Assembly: GCA_913774625.1 (NCBI GenBank)
Contig: CAJYHL010000036.1
Location: 1 to 64,000, forward strand
From: an uncultured Acidovorax sp.
GTDB lineage: Bacteria; Pseudomonadota; Gammaproteobacteria; Burkholderiales; Burkholderiaceae_C
Direction: 5' to 3'
Length of the DNA: 64,000 bases
How positions within the stretch are numbered: the stretch's first letter is position 1; every line of letters starts with the position of its first letter. Made by a program: the position numbers and the translations under genes. Shown here piece by piece: positions 49,079 through 57,794 of this stretch. Below the pieces are notes generated by a model, which had not been told where the DNA came from, searched no databases, and was given only the letters and a program-made list of their open reading frames with translations.

Positions 49079-49885
49079 TTACTGATTGCGCAGGAACTGC
49101 TGCACGAAGTCGCCCTGGTTGGGCGCATCTTCCTGCGTGGTGAAGACCAGTTGCCGGCCTTCGGTGCGCAGCTTCAGCTCGGGGCCGAAACGGCAGGCGA
49201 TCTGGCCGAGGTCGCCCGCCTTGGCCTTGAAGGCGGGCGTGCTGTTGCACAGGGCGCCCAGCTGCGTGGCGACCTCGCCGCAGTAGCCCGCGATGCTCAG
49301 CGTCTTGAATTGCTGCTCGGAGATGGAGGACCAGTCCACGCTGGTCTTCACCTGGCTGCCGCAGGATTCGCTGGCCGTCTCGTCCTTGCGCTGCAGTGCG
49401 GCCTTGGCCTGGGCGATGCTCTTGTCCTTGTCGAAGCGCGCCAGCAGGTTCTGCACGCCTTCTCGGTTCTGCTGCTCGTAGGTGGCCAGCAGCGCGGCGG
49501 GCTGCAGCGCCTTGCTCTTCTTTTCGTCGTAGCTCAGCGCGACGCCGCCGGCCTGCCCGGGCAGGTAGGCCGTGGTCTGGTCGCCGCCGTAGGCACTGCG
49601 CTGCTTCTGCACCAGGGCATAGGGCCGGCCGTCCAGCTGGGTGACGAAGGACTCGGCGCCGTTGCCACGCTGCTCGCGCTGGCTCAGCAGAACGACGGAA
49701 TCGATGGGATGGTTCACGCCGGTCACGCGCACAAGCGCTTCCTTGCCGTCGCGGCTGGGTGCCAGCGCCACTTCCAGGCCCTCGGGCCCGCTGAACACTT
49801 GCGGATATTTGGCGAGCTCCAGCGCCGAAGCGCCGCAGGAAACGAATGCCGCGCAGCAGAGCGCGGCGGAAGCCTTGAAGAACAT
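49079..49885 (-). CDS. Secreted protein of unknown function
   Basis: This is a 268-residue protein that I do not recognise. It has a signal peptide (FFKASAALCCAAFVSCGASA), then a mainly polar mature part with conserved-looking segments (PQVFSGPEGLEVALAPSRDGKEALVRVTGVNHPIDSVVLLSQRE; LDGRPYALVQKQRS). Three Cys in ESCGSQVKTSV, GYCGEVATQLGALC and IACRFG suggest disulfides. AGGAG lies ten bases before the ATG at 49885; longer upstream starts run into the tRNA terminator region. It lies between TrmH-like (convergent) and tRNA-Thr. Confidence 0.72.
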   Translation of the reverse strand: MFFKASAALCCAAFVSCGASALELAKYPQVFSGPEGLEVALAPSRDGKEALVRVTGVNHPIDSVVLLSQREQRGNGAESFVTQLDGRPYALVQKQRSAYGGDQTTAYLPGQAGGVALSYDEKKSKALQPAALLATYEQQNREGVQNLLARFDKDKSIAQAKAALQRKDETASESCGSQVKTSVDWSSISEQQFKTLSIAGYCGEVATQLGALCNSTPAFKAKAGDLGQIACRFGPELKLRTEGRQLVFTTQEDAPNQGDFVQQFLRNQ

Positions 49886-50031
49886 GCGAATCAAACTCCT
49901 GTGCTGCATCCCGGAGGACGAGGGTGGAAGTCTAGCCCGTGGCATGGGGTGGCCCGTGTGGCCGGCTGTGCGCAGCGCCGGGTCTTTTCCTTGAGGGCTT
50001 GCGATATAGATAAGGAAAAAGGCAGGCAACG

Positions 50032-50067
50032 AAAAAAGCCCTGACTCTTGCGAATCAGGGCTTTTTT
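50032..50067 (-). terminator. Intrinsic terminator after tRNA-Thr
   Basis: A near-perfect hairpin with stem AAAAAAGCCCTGA and TCAGGGCTTTTTT lies directly behind the tRNA gene. The A run on one side and T run on the other let it act in both directions, though no plus-strand transcript is expected here. Confidence 0.88.
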
Positions 50068-50070
50068 GTT

Positions 50071-50146
50071 TGGTGCCGGAGAGATGAATCGAACACCCGA
50101 CCTTCTCATTACGAATGAGCTGCTCTACCGACTGAGCTACACCGGC
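50071..50146 (-). tRNA. tRNA-Thr (anticodon CGT)
   Basis: A 76-base tRNA with CCA encoded in the gene. On the minus strand it begins GCCGGTG and ends CCGGCACCA. It has the D-arm AGCTCAGTCGGTAGAGC, the anticodon loop TTCGTAA with anticodon CGT, and the T-arm GGTGTTCGATTC. It closely follows the E. coli thrW pattern. It reads codon ACG. It lies 12 bases after the fbp stop and has its own terminator; no phage or integrase gene is next to it. Confidence 0.96.
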
Positions 50147-50157
50147 GAAGACTTGAA

Positions 50158-51165
50158 TTATATACCGGAATGGTAGCTCGTCACACGTTCCACTTCATTT
50201 TTCGAGCCCAGGATGACGCTGACGCGCTGGTGCAGCTGGGTGGGCTGGATGTCCAGGATGCGCTGGCGGCCGTCGGTGGCGGCGCCGCCGGCCTGTTCGA
50301 TCAGCCAGCTCATGGGGTTGGCTTCGTACATCAGGCGCAGCTTGCCGGGCTTGTTGGGTTCGCGCTTGTCCCAAGGGTAGAGGAACACGCCGCCGCGCGT
50401 CAGGATGCGATGCACATCGGCCACCATGCTGGCGATCCAGCGCATGTTGAAGTCCTTGCCGCGCGGGCCTTCGGTGCCTTCCAGGCATTCGTCGATGTAG
50501 CGCTTCACGGGGGCGTCCCAGTGGCGCATGTTGCTCATGTTGATCGCGAATTCCTTGGTGTCGGCGGGGATCTTCACGTTCTCTTCGACCAGCACGAAGG
50601 AGCCTTGCTCGCGGTCCAGCGTGAACATGGCCACGCCGTCGCCCACGGTCAGCACCAGCGTGGTCTGCGGGCCGTAGATGCAGTAGCCGGCCGCGACCTG
50701 CTTGGTGCCGGCCTGCAGGAAGTCTTCGGTGGTCACGCCGGGATGGCCTTCGGGCTTCTTCAGCACGCTGAAGATGGTGCCGATGCTGACGTTCACATCG
50801 ATGTTGGAGGAGCCGTCCAGGGGATCGAACAGCAGCAGGTATTCGCCCTGCGGATAGCGGTTGGGCACCACGTAGATGCTGTCCATTTCTTCCGAAGCCA
50901 TGGCCGCCAGGTGGCCGCCCCATTCGTTGGCTTCGATCAGCACTTCGTTGGCGATGATGTCCAGCTTCTTCTGGACCTCGCCCTGCACGTTCTCGCTGCT
51001 CGCCGAGCCCAGCACGCCGCCCAGGGCGCCTTTGTTCACGGCATGGCTGATGTGCTTGCAGGCGCGGGCCACCACCTCCAGCAGCAGACGCAGCTGGGAG
51101 GGGATGAGGCCATCGACGCGCTGCTGCTCGACGAGGTAGCGGGTCAGGCTGATTTTCTGTGCCAT
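50158..51165 (-). CDS. fbp: Fructose-1,6-bisphosphatase, class I
   Basis: This 335-residue enzyme makes fructose 6-phosphate in gluconeogenesis or the Calvin cycle. Family motifs are [11 protein letters not shown] at the start, [24 protein letters not shown] (metal and phosphate site), [17 protein letters not shown], and [42 protein letters not shown]. The ATG at 51165 gives the normal N-terminus. pepN lies 86 bases upstream on the same strand. Confidence 0.97.
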   Translation of the reverse strand: MAQKISLTRYLVEQQRVDGLIPSQLRLLLEVVARACKHISHAVNKGALGGVLGSASSENVQGEVQKKLDIIANEVLIEANEWGGHLAAMASEEMDSIYVVPNRYPQGEYLLLFDPLDGSSNIDVNVSIGTIFSVLKKPEGHPGVTTEDFLQAGTKQVAAGYCIYGPQTTLVLTVGDGVAMFTLDREQGSFVLVEENVKIPADTKEFAINMSNMRHWDAPVKRYIDECLEGTEGPRGKDFNMRWIASMVADVHRILTRGGVFLYPWDKREPNKPGKLRLMYEANPMSWLIEQAGGAATDGRQRILDIQPTQLHQRVSVILGSKNEVERVTSYHSGI

Positions 51166-51251
51166 GAAGAAGACTCTTTCGTAGCGTGGGTGGATTGAAA
51201 GAAGAAAGAAGAACAGGGTGGGGCGGGGCGCTGCCGTAAGGGATGGGCTGA

Positions 51252-53963
51252 TCAGCCGGCCAGCGCCCGCGTGACGACTTCGCGCACGTCGTTGGAGAGC
51301 GCCGGCCGGGCGGCCACCCGCTCGATGGCCTGGCGGGCAGCGGCGCGGTAGGGCTCGGCCAGCTTGCTCCAGCGGTCCAGGCTGCGGGCCAGCCGGGCGG
51401 CGACCTGCGGATTGATGGCGTCCAGCTCCAGCACGCGGTCGGCCCAGAAGGCGTAGCCCGCGCCGTCGGCCCGGTGGAAGCCGCCGGGGTTGGCGTTGCA
51501 GTAGCTGAAGATCACGCTGCGGGCGCGGTTGGGATTCTTCAGGCTGAAGTCGGGGTGGGCCATCAGGGCCTTGGCCGCCGCCAGCGACTGGCCGCCGCGG
51601 TCGGGCGCGCTGGCCTGCAGGGCGAACCACTTGTCGAGCACCAGTGCGTCGTCCTTGAACATGGCGTGGAAGCGCGCCAGCGCCTGTTCCGCCAGCGGCT
51701 GGCCGCTGACCACCAGGGCGCTCAGGGCGTTGAAGCGGTCGGTCATGTTGCCCGCGTCCTTGAAGCGCTGGTAGGCGCGGCCGGGCCAGACGGTGTCGCC
51801 CGATTCGCGGGCGGCCACGCACAGCATGGCCAGGGCCATGCCGGCGAGCGCACGGCGGCCCGACGAGAGGGCGTCGGGGCGGTAGGCGCCGGTGTCGTGG
51901 TGCTGTTCCCAGGCGGCTTCCCATTCGGGGCGCAGGGCCACGGCCAGCTGCGTGCGCAGTGCCTCGCGCACGGCGTGGATGCGCTGCGGGTCCACCACGT
52001 CGAGCTGTTCGGCGATGTAGCCCTCGGAGGGCAGGGCCAGCACCAGTTCCTTGAAGGCCGCGTCCAGCGTGGGGTGGCGCAGCACGTCGCGCATGGCGGC
52101 GATGAAGCGTTCGGGCAGCAGATTCGGGCCGATCGGGGCGGCAGCGCCAGCATCGCCTGCGCCTGCTGCTATGGCATTGATAGCGATGCGCAGCGCCAGG
52201 CGCTGGCCGGCTTCCCAGCGGTTGAAGGCGTCGGTGTCGTGCGCCAGCAGGGCCAGCAGCTCTTCGTCGGTGTAGTCGATGTCCAGATGCACCGGCGCGC
52301 TGAAGCCGCGCAGCAGCGAGGGCACGGGCGCCGAATCGACGTTGACGAAGGTGTAGCTGTGGCTGGGCTCGGTCAGCACCACGGTGCGGTCGGCGGCGCC
52401 GGGTGCGGCTTCGCCTTCGAGCTGCAGCGCGACGGGCTGGCCGGCAGCGTCCAGCAGGCCCAGGGCCACTGGGATGACCATGGGCAGCTTCTCGGGCTGG
52501 CCGGGCGTGGGGGCGAGCGACTGGCTCAGCGTGAGGCGGTAGCTGCGCGTGGCCGCGTCGTAGGCGCCTTCGGCGCGCACGCGCGGCGTGCCGGCCTGTG
52601 AGTACCAGTGCTTGAACTGGGGCAGCAGGCGGGCCAGGTCGCTGTCCGGATTGGCGTCGGCGATGGCCTGGGCGAAGTCGTCGCAGGTCACGGCTTGGCC
52701 GTCGTGGCGCTCGAAGTAGAGCTTCATGCCCCTGGCGAAGCCTTCGCGGCCCACCAGGGTGTGCTGCATGCGCACGACTTCCGCGCCCTTTTCGTAGATG
52801 GTGACGGTGTAGAAGTTGTTGATCTCGACGTAGCTGTCGGGCCGCACCGGGTGGGCCATGGGGCCGGCATCCTCGGGGAACTGCACGGTGCGCAGCACGC
52901 GCACGTCCTCGATGCGCTTGACGGCGCGGGCCGACGGGCTGCCGGCCAGGTCTAGGCTGAATTCCTGGTCGCGGAAGACGGTCAGGCCTTCCTTCAGCGA
53001 CAGCTGGAACCAGTCGCGACAGGTGACGCGGTTGCCGGTCCAGTTGTGGAAGTATTCGTGGCCGACCACCGATTCGATGTTGGCGAAGTCCACATCGGTG
53101 GCCGTCGCCTGGCTGGCCAGCACGTACTTGGTGTTGAAGATGTTCAGGCCCTTGTTCTCCATCGCACCCATGTTGAAGTCGCTGGTGGCGACGATCATGA
53201 AGCGCTCCAGGTCCAGCGGCAGGCCGAAGCGGGCTTCGTCCCAGGCGATGCTGGCCATGAGGGAGTTCATCGCGTGCTCGGTCTTCTCCAGGTCGCCCGG
53301 GCGCACGTAGATCTGCAGCAGGTGGTCTGTTCCGGTGCGGGCGCGGATGCGCTGCTCGCGCGCCACCAGCTTGCCGGCCACCAGCGCGAACAGGTAGCAG
53401 GGCTTCTTGTGCGGGTCCTGCCAGCGGGCGAAGTGGCGGCCGTCTTCCAGGTCACCCTGCTCGACCAGGTTGCCGTTGGACAGCAGCACCGGGTACTGGG
53501 CCTTGTCGGCGCGCAGCAGCACGGTGTAGCTGGCCATGACGTCGGGCCGGTCGAGGAAGTAGGTGATGCGGCGGAAGCCCTCGGCCTCGCACTGCGTGAA
53601 GAAGGTGCGCTGGCTCACGTAGAGGCCGGACAGCTGCGTGTTCTTCTCGGGGCAGCAGGTGGTGAAGATCTCCAGCGCGAAGGGCTCTTCGCCCTCGGGC
53701 AGGTTCTCCAGCACCAGGCAGCTGCCGTCCATCTTGAACGACGTCCCGGCGCCGTTGACCAGCACGCGGGCCAGGTTCAGCTCGTCGCCGTGCAGGCGCA
53801 GCGGTGCGGCGGGAACGCCGGGGTTGCGGCGCACCTGCATCCTGTTGAGGACGCGGGTCTTGGCCGGGTCCAGGTCGAACGTGAGATCCACGGTGTCGAT
53901 CCAGTACGCCGGGGCGGCGTAGTCGGCACGGTGGATGGCGGTGGCTTGTCCTTCTCGCATCAT
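51252..53963 (-). CDS. pepN: Aminopeptidase N
   Basis: This is a 903-residue M1-family zinc aminopeptidase, cytoplasmic, that trims peptides from the N-terminus. The exopeptidase motif GAMENKGL and the zinc motif HEYFHNW (His302) with the downstream Glu in [14 protein letters not shown] are present. The C-terminal helical domain is complete. An Ala/Gly-rich insertion near residue 600 ([20 protein letters not shown]) is coded by a GCTATGGCATTGATAGC-like stretch that resembles the interspersed repeat seen after cadR. Adjacent ATGs at 53963 and 53960 are alternative starts. Confidence 0.96.
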   Translation of the reverse strand: MMREGQATAIHRADYAAPAYWIDTVDLTFDLDPAKTRVLNRMQVRRNPGVPAAPLRLHGDELNLARVLVNGAGTSFKMDGSCLVLENLPEGEEPFALEIFTTCCPEKNTQLSGLYVSQRTFFTQCEAEGFRRITYFLDRPDVMASYTVLLRADKAQYPVLLSNGNLVEQGDLEDGRHFARWQDPHKKPCYLFALVAGKLVAREQRIRARTGTDHLLQIYVRPGDLEKTEHAMNSLMASIAWDEARFGLPLDLERFMIVATSDFNMGAMENKGLNIFNTKYVLASQATATDVDFANIESVVGHEYFHNWTGNRVTCRDWFQLSLKEGLTVFRDQEFSLDLAGSPSARAVKRIEDVRVLRTVQFPEDAGPMAHPVRPDSYVEINNFYTVTIYEKGAEVVRMQHTLVGREGFARGMKLYFERHDGQAVTCDDFAQAIADANPDSDLARLLPQFKHWYSQAGTPRVRAEGAYDAATRSYRLTLSQSLAPTPGQPEKLPMVIPVALGLLDAAGQPVALQLEGEAAPGAADRTVVLTEPSHSYTFVNVDSAPVPSLLRGFSAPVHLDIDYTDEELLALLAHDTDAFNRWEAGQRLALRIAINAIAAGAGDAGAAAPIGPNLLPERFIAAMRDVLRHPTLDAAFKELVLALPSEGYIAEQLDVVDPQRIHAVREALRTQLAVALRPEWEAAWEQHHDTGAYRPDALSSGRRALAGMALAMLCVAARESGDTVWPGRAYQRFKDAGNMTDRFNALSALVVSGQPLAEQALARFHAMFKDDALVLDKWFALQASAPDRGGQSLAAAKALMAHPDFSLKNPNRARSVIFSYCNANPGGFHRADGAGYAFWADRVLELDAINPQVAARLARSLDRWSKLAEPYRAAARQAIERVAARPALSNDVREVVTRALAG

Positions 53964-53994
53964 GGCTTGGGGCTTTCCGGGCGCGTTGCTTGGT

Positions 53995-55099
53995 TTACAC
54001 GCCCTGCTTGAGGGAGGCTTCGATGAAGGCGTCGAGGTCGCCGTCCAGAACCTTCTGGGTGGCGGAGATTTCGACGTTGGTGCGCAGGTCCTTGATACGG
54101 CTGTTGTCCAGCACGTAGCTGCGGATCTGGTGGCCCCAGCCCACATCGGTCTTGGTGTCTTCGAGCTTCTGCTGCTCTTCCATGCGCTTGCGCATTTCGA
54201 AGTCGTAGAGGCGCGAGCGCAGGCGCTGCCAGGCGACGTCGCGGTTGCTGTGCTGGCTGCGGCCGTCCTGGCACTGCACGACGATGCCGGTCGGGATGTG
54301 CGTCAGGCGCACGGCCGAATCGGTCTTGTTGATGTGCTGGCCGCCGGCGCCGGAGGCGCGGTAGGTGTCGGTGCGCACGTCGGCCGGGTTGATGTTGATC
54401 TCGATGGAGTCGTCGATCTCGGGATAGACGAAGAGCGAGGCGAACGAGGTGTGGCGTCCGCCGGACGAGTCGAACGGGCTCTTGCGCACCAGTCGGTGGA
54501 CGCCGGTTTCGGTGCGCAGCAGGCCATAGGCGTATTCGCCCTCGATCTTGATCGTGGCGCTCTTGATGCCGGCCACGTCGCCCGGGGTCTCTTCTTCCAC
54601 CGTGGCCTTGAAGCCCTTGCGCTCGGCGTACTTCAGGTACTGGCGCAGCAGCATGCTGGCCCAGTCGCAGGCCTCGGTGCCGCCGGCGCCGGCCTGGATG
54701 TCCACGAAGCAGTTGAGCGGGTCGGCCTCGTTGCTGAACATGCGGCGGAATTCCAGCTCTTCGATCAGCGGGCGCAGCTTGGCGGTCTCGGCCTCGATGG
54801 TCTCCAGGCCCGCTTCGTCGCCTTCTTCCTTGCTCATGTCATAGAGCTCGGTGTTGTCGGCCAGCTCGCGGGTGAGCTTGTCCAGCGTGACGACCACGCT
54901 GGAGAGCGACTTCTGTTCCTTGCCCAGTTCCTGGGCCTTCTTCGGGTCGTTCCAGACGGCCGGGTCTTCCAGGGAGGCGTTTACCGTGCGCAGGCGTTCG
55001 AATTTGGCATCGAAGTCAAAGATACCTCCGTAGCTCTTGCGTGCGCAGAGCCAGGTCTTGGAGGGTGGTGCCGATGAGGTTGATGCGTTCTGCGTCCAT
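53995..55099 (-). CDS. prfB: Peptide chain release factor 2, with programmed +1 frameshift
   Basis: RF2 ends translation at UGA and UAA. The product is 367 residues: 27 codons from ATG 55099, then a UGA, then a +1 shift into the main frame. The second part has the [10 protein letters not shown] anticodon-like tripeptide SPF and the catalytic GGQ in [16 protein letters not shown]. The frameshift signal is a GGAGG element followed by TAT CTT TGA C, as in E. coli. Low RF2 lets the ribosome shift, so RF2 controls its own level. AAGGA precedes the ATG by ten bases. pepN follows after 31 bases. Confidence 0.97.
55015..55030 (-). promoter_or_regulatory. Programmed +1 frameshift site in prfB
   Basis: The minus strand reads CGG AGG TAT CTT TGA C. 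The in-frame stop TGA is codon 28 (55016-55018). The internal Shine-Dalgarno-like GGAGG three bases before the CTT slip codon pushes the ribosome forward by one base onto GAC. The element matches the textbook autoregulatory site. Confidence 0.95.
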
Positions 55100-55213
55100 G
55101 GTGCGGGTGTCCTTGTTCTTTCGATGAATCAACCCGCGATCTTCTCATGAGACGGCCGGCCCTGTTCGGGTGCCAGCCCACTGAAGGATGGCACTCGAAG
55201 TGGTTTCCGGCTC

Positions 55214-57109
55214 TTACGCTGGCAACGGAAGGCCTTGGGGCGAACTACGCATTTGGCCCGCCAAGTCTGAGGCTACCATCTGCAGCATATAGCCACTTTG
55301 CGATGCGGGAGGTGCACTCATGGTGACCAGCCATGTGTCAAGCTCGCCGTTTTGGTTCATCGGGGCGGTAATGAAGACATCGGCGAGATATCTCCAGCTA
55401 TTGGTGGATATGTCCAGGCAATACGGAGAAAATCGGTGGCCGGGTGTGATTTTAGACATATCCTTGGCCCCGGCCATGGTGCCAGACTCCACGAACCAGC
55501 GGATAACCAGTTGTTCGTTGGTAGAGCCTGTGGCTGTCAATACACCTGCCTTCAGATTTTCCGGATCGCTGACATTCATTACTGGAATATAGTAAAGCGT
55601 GTTGTCCACAGGGTCGTCCTGCATTATCGTGACCAGCTCACCCTGAACCAATGGCCAGCGCTGAGGATTTTGAAGGCTGAGTTGCTGTTTCTGCACGGTA
55701 GCCGGTTGCATGGAGATGGCTAGGCCATTGGCGACGAGCGCGCAAAAGCCCTCGTCGAATGGGCGTTCCAGTACTGGCAGGGCTTTTTGCATGCTGGGAC
55801 GGGGCATGACTGTCACATCCGCCAAGACGGCGCCGTTTTGGAGACGGGGCGTGCTGATCTGGATATACGGCAACTGTTCGCTGGAGGCGAAGTTGGTGTA
55901 GCTTTCGATGAGCGCGTGATACATGGCCGAAAACGGAACCTTGCTGTACTTGCTAAGTATCTCGGAATTCAGTGTGGAATACAGAGGGAAGTACATCATC
56001 AAGCCGTAGGCGCTGTCTTCGCCTGCATCAGAAAACACCACCATGTCGCTGAAGGCCGCTTCAAACCGGCGCACTAAGGACTCTGGCAGAATGTCCACTG
56101 CTTTCAATTGGTAGATCCAGGATTTCACGTCCACCAAGTCGTATTGCCTGGAGAAAATGTTGCTCTGGAAGTCCTGTGCGGTGCGTCGCGCCAAAGCAAT
56201 GGCCCACCAAGCCTCCAATCCCTTGCTGGCGAGGGCGCTTTGCAATGTTATGGCAATTTGGTCAAGAACGGCAGTCAAGGCCTTGGCCTGGTCCAACTTC
56301 GAGACGGAGTAGGCCGTGAAACCGATGTTCTGATCTGTCGTGAATGACTTGTAGCTGTTCACGATGGCGCGACCGAAAGCATCGCCTTGAGGCTGGGGAT
56401 GCGTGGCGAGGTAGTCCAGCACTGCGGTCCAGTCCCAGCCCGTCGTCACCTCTTCGGATGCCACGAGATAGCGGCTGTATGGAGCCAGCGCAGCCGCGAC
56501 TTCCAGGCTGGCCATGAGGCAGCAATCGAAACCTATGAGTTCGAATGGGATGCCCGCGTTCTTCAGCGCAGAGGCGATGCCGCTCAATGGCATCATTCCA
56601 GCACCCTCTCCCTTGACATCATCGGCTCCAAATCCATGGATAGGGCCGCCGCCGTGGTCCCACAGGGCCAAGGCATACCGCTCTGCCGGGAATTGGGCTG
56701 TGCCCCACTGGATGAACTCTTGCAGGGTCTGCGGCAGATTCATGGCGACGATAGGAACTTGCTGCGTTTCCGGCAAGGGCTGCAGCGTCCAGCCCACCGT
56801 GGTGCCTGTATTAGGCACTAGGCTGTAGCGCCGCATTTGCTGCATATCCACCCCGGGAAAGTTGCCTGGCTCTGCGCCTCCGCCAATCTGTAGTACCACG
56901 TTCACGTTGGAACTGTTGTTGGCCTTGACCATATTCCACAAATCTCTTACTGCTCCGCCTATCAGATCGGAGGCCGTCAGGTAAACCAGCAAAGTGGTTT
57001 TGGACTGCTGTGGTACCGGGGGGCTGCTTTCCCCGCCGCCGCCGCAGGCAGCGAGAATGCTCAAAAGGGGGAGGGTGCCGGTGTGCTGAAGGAGGGTGCG
57101 CCGTTTCAT
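55214..57109 (-). CDS. Clostripain-like cysteine peptidase lipoprotein (C11)
   Basis: This is a 631-residue predicted surface or periplasmic lipoprotein. The lipobox ILAAC gives Cys22, followed by a Gly-rich spacer. The clostripain fold is at ~36-400, with catalytic His152 in ALALWDHGGG and Cys197 in LIGFDCCLMASLEVA, the FDxCLMA pattern. The remaining ~230 residues have no recognised domain. Clostripain-type enzymes cut after Arg and often mature by self-cleavage. It follows a 184-residue exported protein and a subtilase in the same direction, in a more AT-rich segment. Confidence 0.85.
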   Translation of the reverse strand: MKRRTLLQHTGTLPLLSILAACGGGGESSPPVPQQSKTTLLVYLTASDLIGGAVRDLWNMVKANNSSNVNVVLQIGGGAEPGNFPGVDMQQMRRYSLVPNTGTTVGWTLQPLPETQQVPIVAMNLPQTLQEFIQWGTAQFPAERYALALWDHGGGPIHGFGADDVKGEGAGMMPLSGIASALKNAGIPFELIGFDCCLMASLEVAAALAPYSRYLVASEEVTTGWDWTAVLDYLATHPQPQGDAFGRAIVNSYKSFTTDQNIGFTAYSVSKLDQAKALTAVLDQIAITLQSALASKGLEAWWAIALARRTAQDFQSNIFSRQYDLVDVKSWIYQLKAVDILPESLVRRFEAAFSDMVVFSDAGEDSAYGLMMYFPLYSTLNSEILSKYSKVPFSAMYHALIESYTNFASSEQLPYIQISTPRLQNGAVLADVTVMPRPSMQKALPVLERPFDEGFCALVANGLAISMQPATVQKQQLSLQNPQRWPLVQGELVTIMQDDPVDNTLYYIPVMNVSDPENLKAGVLTATGSTNEQLVIRWFVESGTMAGAKDMSKITPGHRFSPYCLDISTNSWRYLADVFITAPMNQNGELDTWLVTMSAPPASQSGYMLQMVASDLAGQMRSSPQGLPLPA

Positions 57110-57229
57110 GGGAAATACCTCTAAATGATGGAATGAGCGTGTTCGAACGAGCCCCTTTGGGGGAGGCAGCTGGCAGCCGGGTGTCTCATGTGCGAGTACA
57201 CACAGCGGTGCCGCTGCATGGCCCGAGGA

Positions 57230-57784
57230 TTACTGCGGGCGCCTGATGTTGACGATGATCGGGAGTCCCACTGCGGCCTTGGGCAAGGCTGCCCGGATCT
57301 GCGGCAAGGCGGCGGCGGCTTGTTGAATATCTGCGAAGCGCAGAATACTGACGTTGCCGTCGTCGTAATACCGGACGGATTGCGCTTTGCCGATGATCGC
57401 CGCCAGCTGCTGGCGCACCTCTGCGGTGGGCTGTTCGCTGATCAAGATTTCATTGAAGCTTTGCGCAACGACGCCATCAGGCCCCAGCAATTGGCTGGCA
57501 CTGCGCCCATCCGCGCTCTTGACGGCTCCGATGATTTGATAGGAGCGTCCATCGATATCGACCTTGCCGAGTGGCGCCAGCTTCTCGATTTGTGCCTGGC
57601 TGAGTTTCTTCCCCACAGGCTGAGGTGATGTGGAGGCGCGTGCCGGAATGCTTTCCATCATCAACGTGCAGACCAGTGCTGTTGCAATGGCCACCCCTTG
57701 GATTGCAGGCTGGCTGGTGGACTTTTTTGCTGCGAATGGCATGGGGTGTAGAGGTGCTGCGGTTTGAAAGAAGTTCATTGTCAT
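57230..57784 (-). CDS. Exported protein of unknown family, subtilase operon partner
   Basis: This is a 184-residue protein that I do not recognise. A long N-region precedes a hydrophobic signal (AIQGVAIATALVCTLMM, cut near ARA at residue 50). The mature ~134 residues contain KKLSQAQIEKLAPLGKVDIDGRSYQIIGAV, then LLGPDGVVAQSFNEILIS and ADIQQAAAALPQIRAALPKAAVGLPIIVNI. It is small, lacks Cys in the mature part and starts only ten bases after the subtilase stop, with AAGGAG six bases before the ATG. A protease inhibitor, propeptide-like chaperone or adaptor for the neighbouring protease is possible but unproven. Confidence 0.7.
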   Translation of the reverse strand: MTMNFFQTAAPLHPMPFAAKKSTSQPAIQGVAIATALVCTLMMESIPARASTSPQPVGKKLSQAQIEKLAPLGKVDIDGRSYQIIGAVKSADGRSASQLLGPDGVVAQSFNEILISEQPTAEVRQQLAAIIGKAQSVRYYDDGNVSILRFADIQQAAAALPQIRAALPKAAVGLPIIVNIRRPQ

Positions 57785-57794
57785 ATCGATCTCC

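Noticed and set aside
50071-50146. tRNA-Thr as the attachment site of a genomic island
   Set aside because: No integrase, direct repeat of the tRNA end or island genes are next to it; fbp and pepN on one side are core genes.
55016-55018. In-frame stop in prfB as a disabling mutation
   Set aside because: The context CTT TGA C with an upstream GGAGG is the normal programmed frameshift site.
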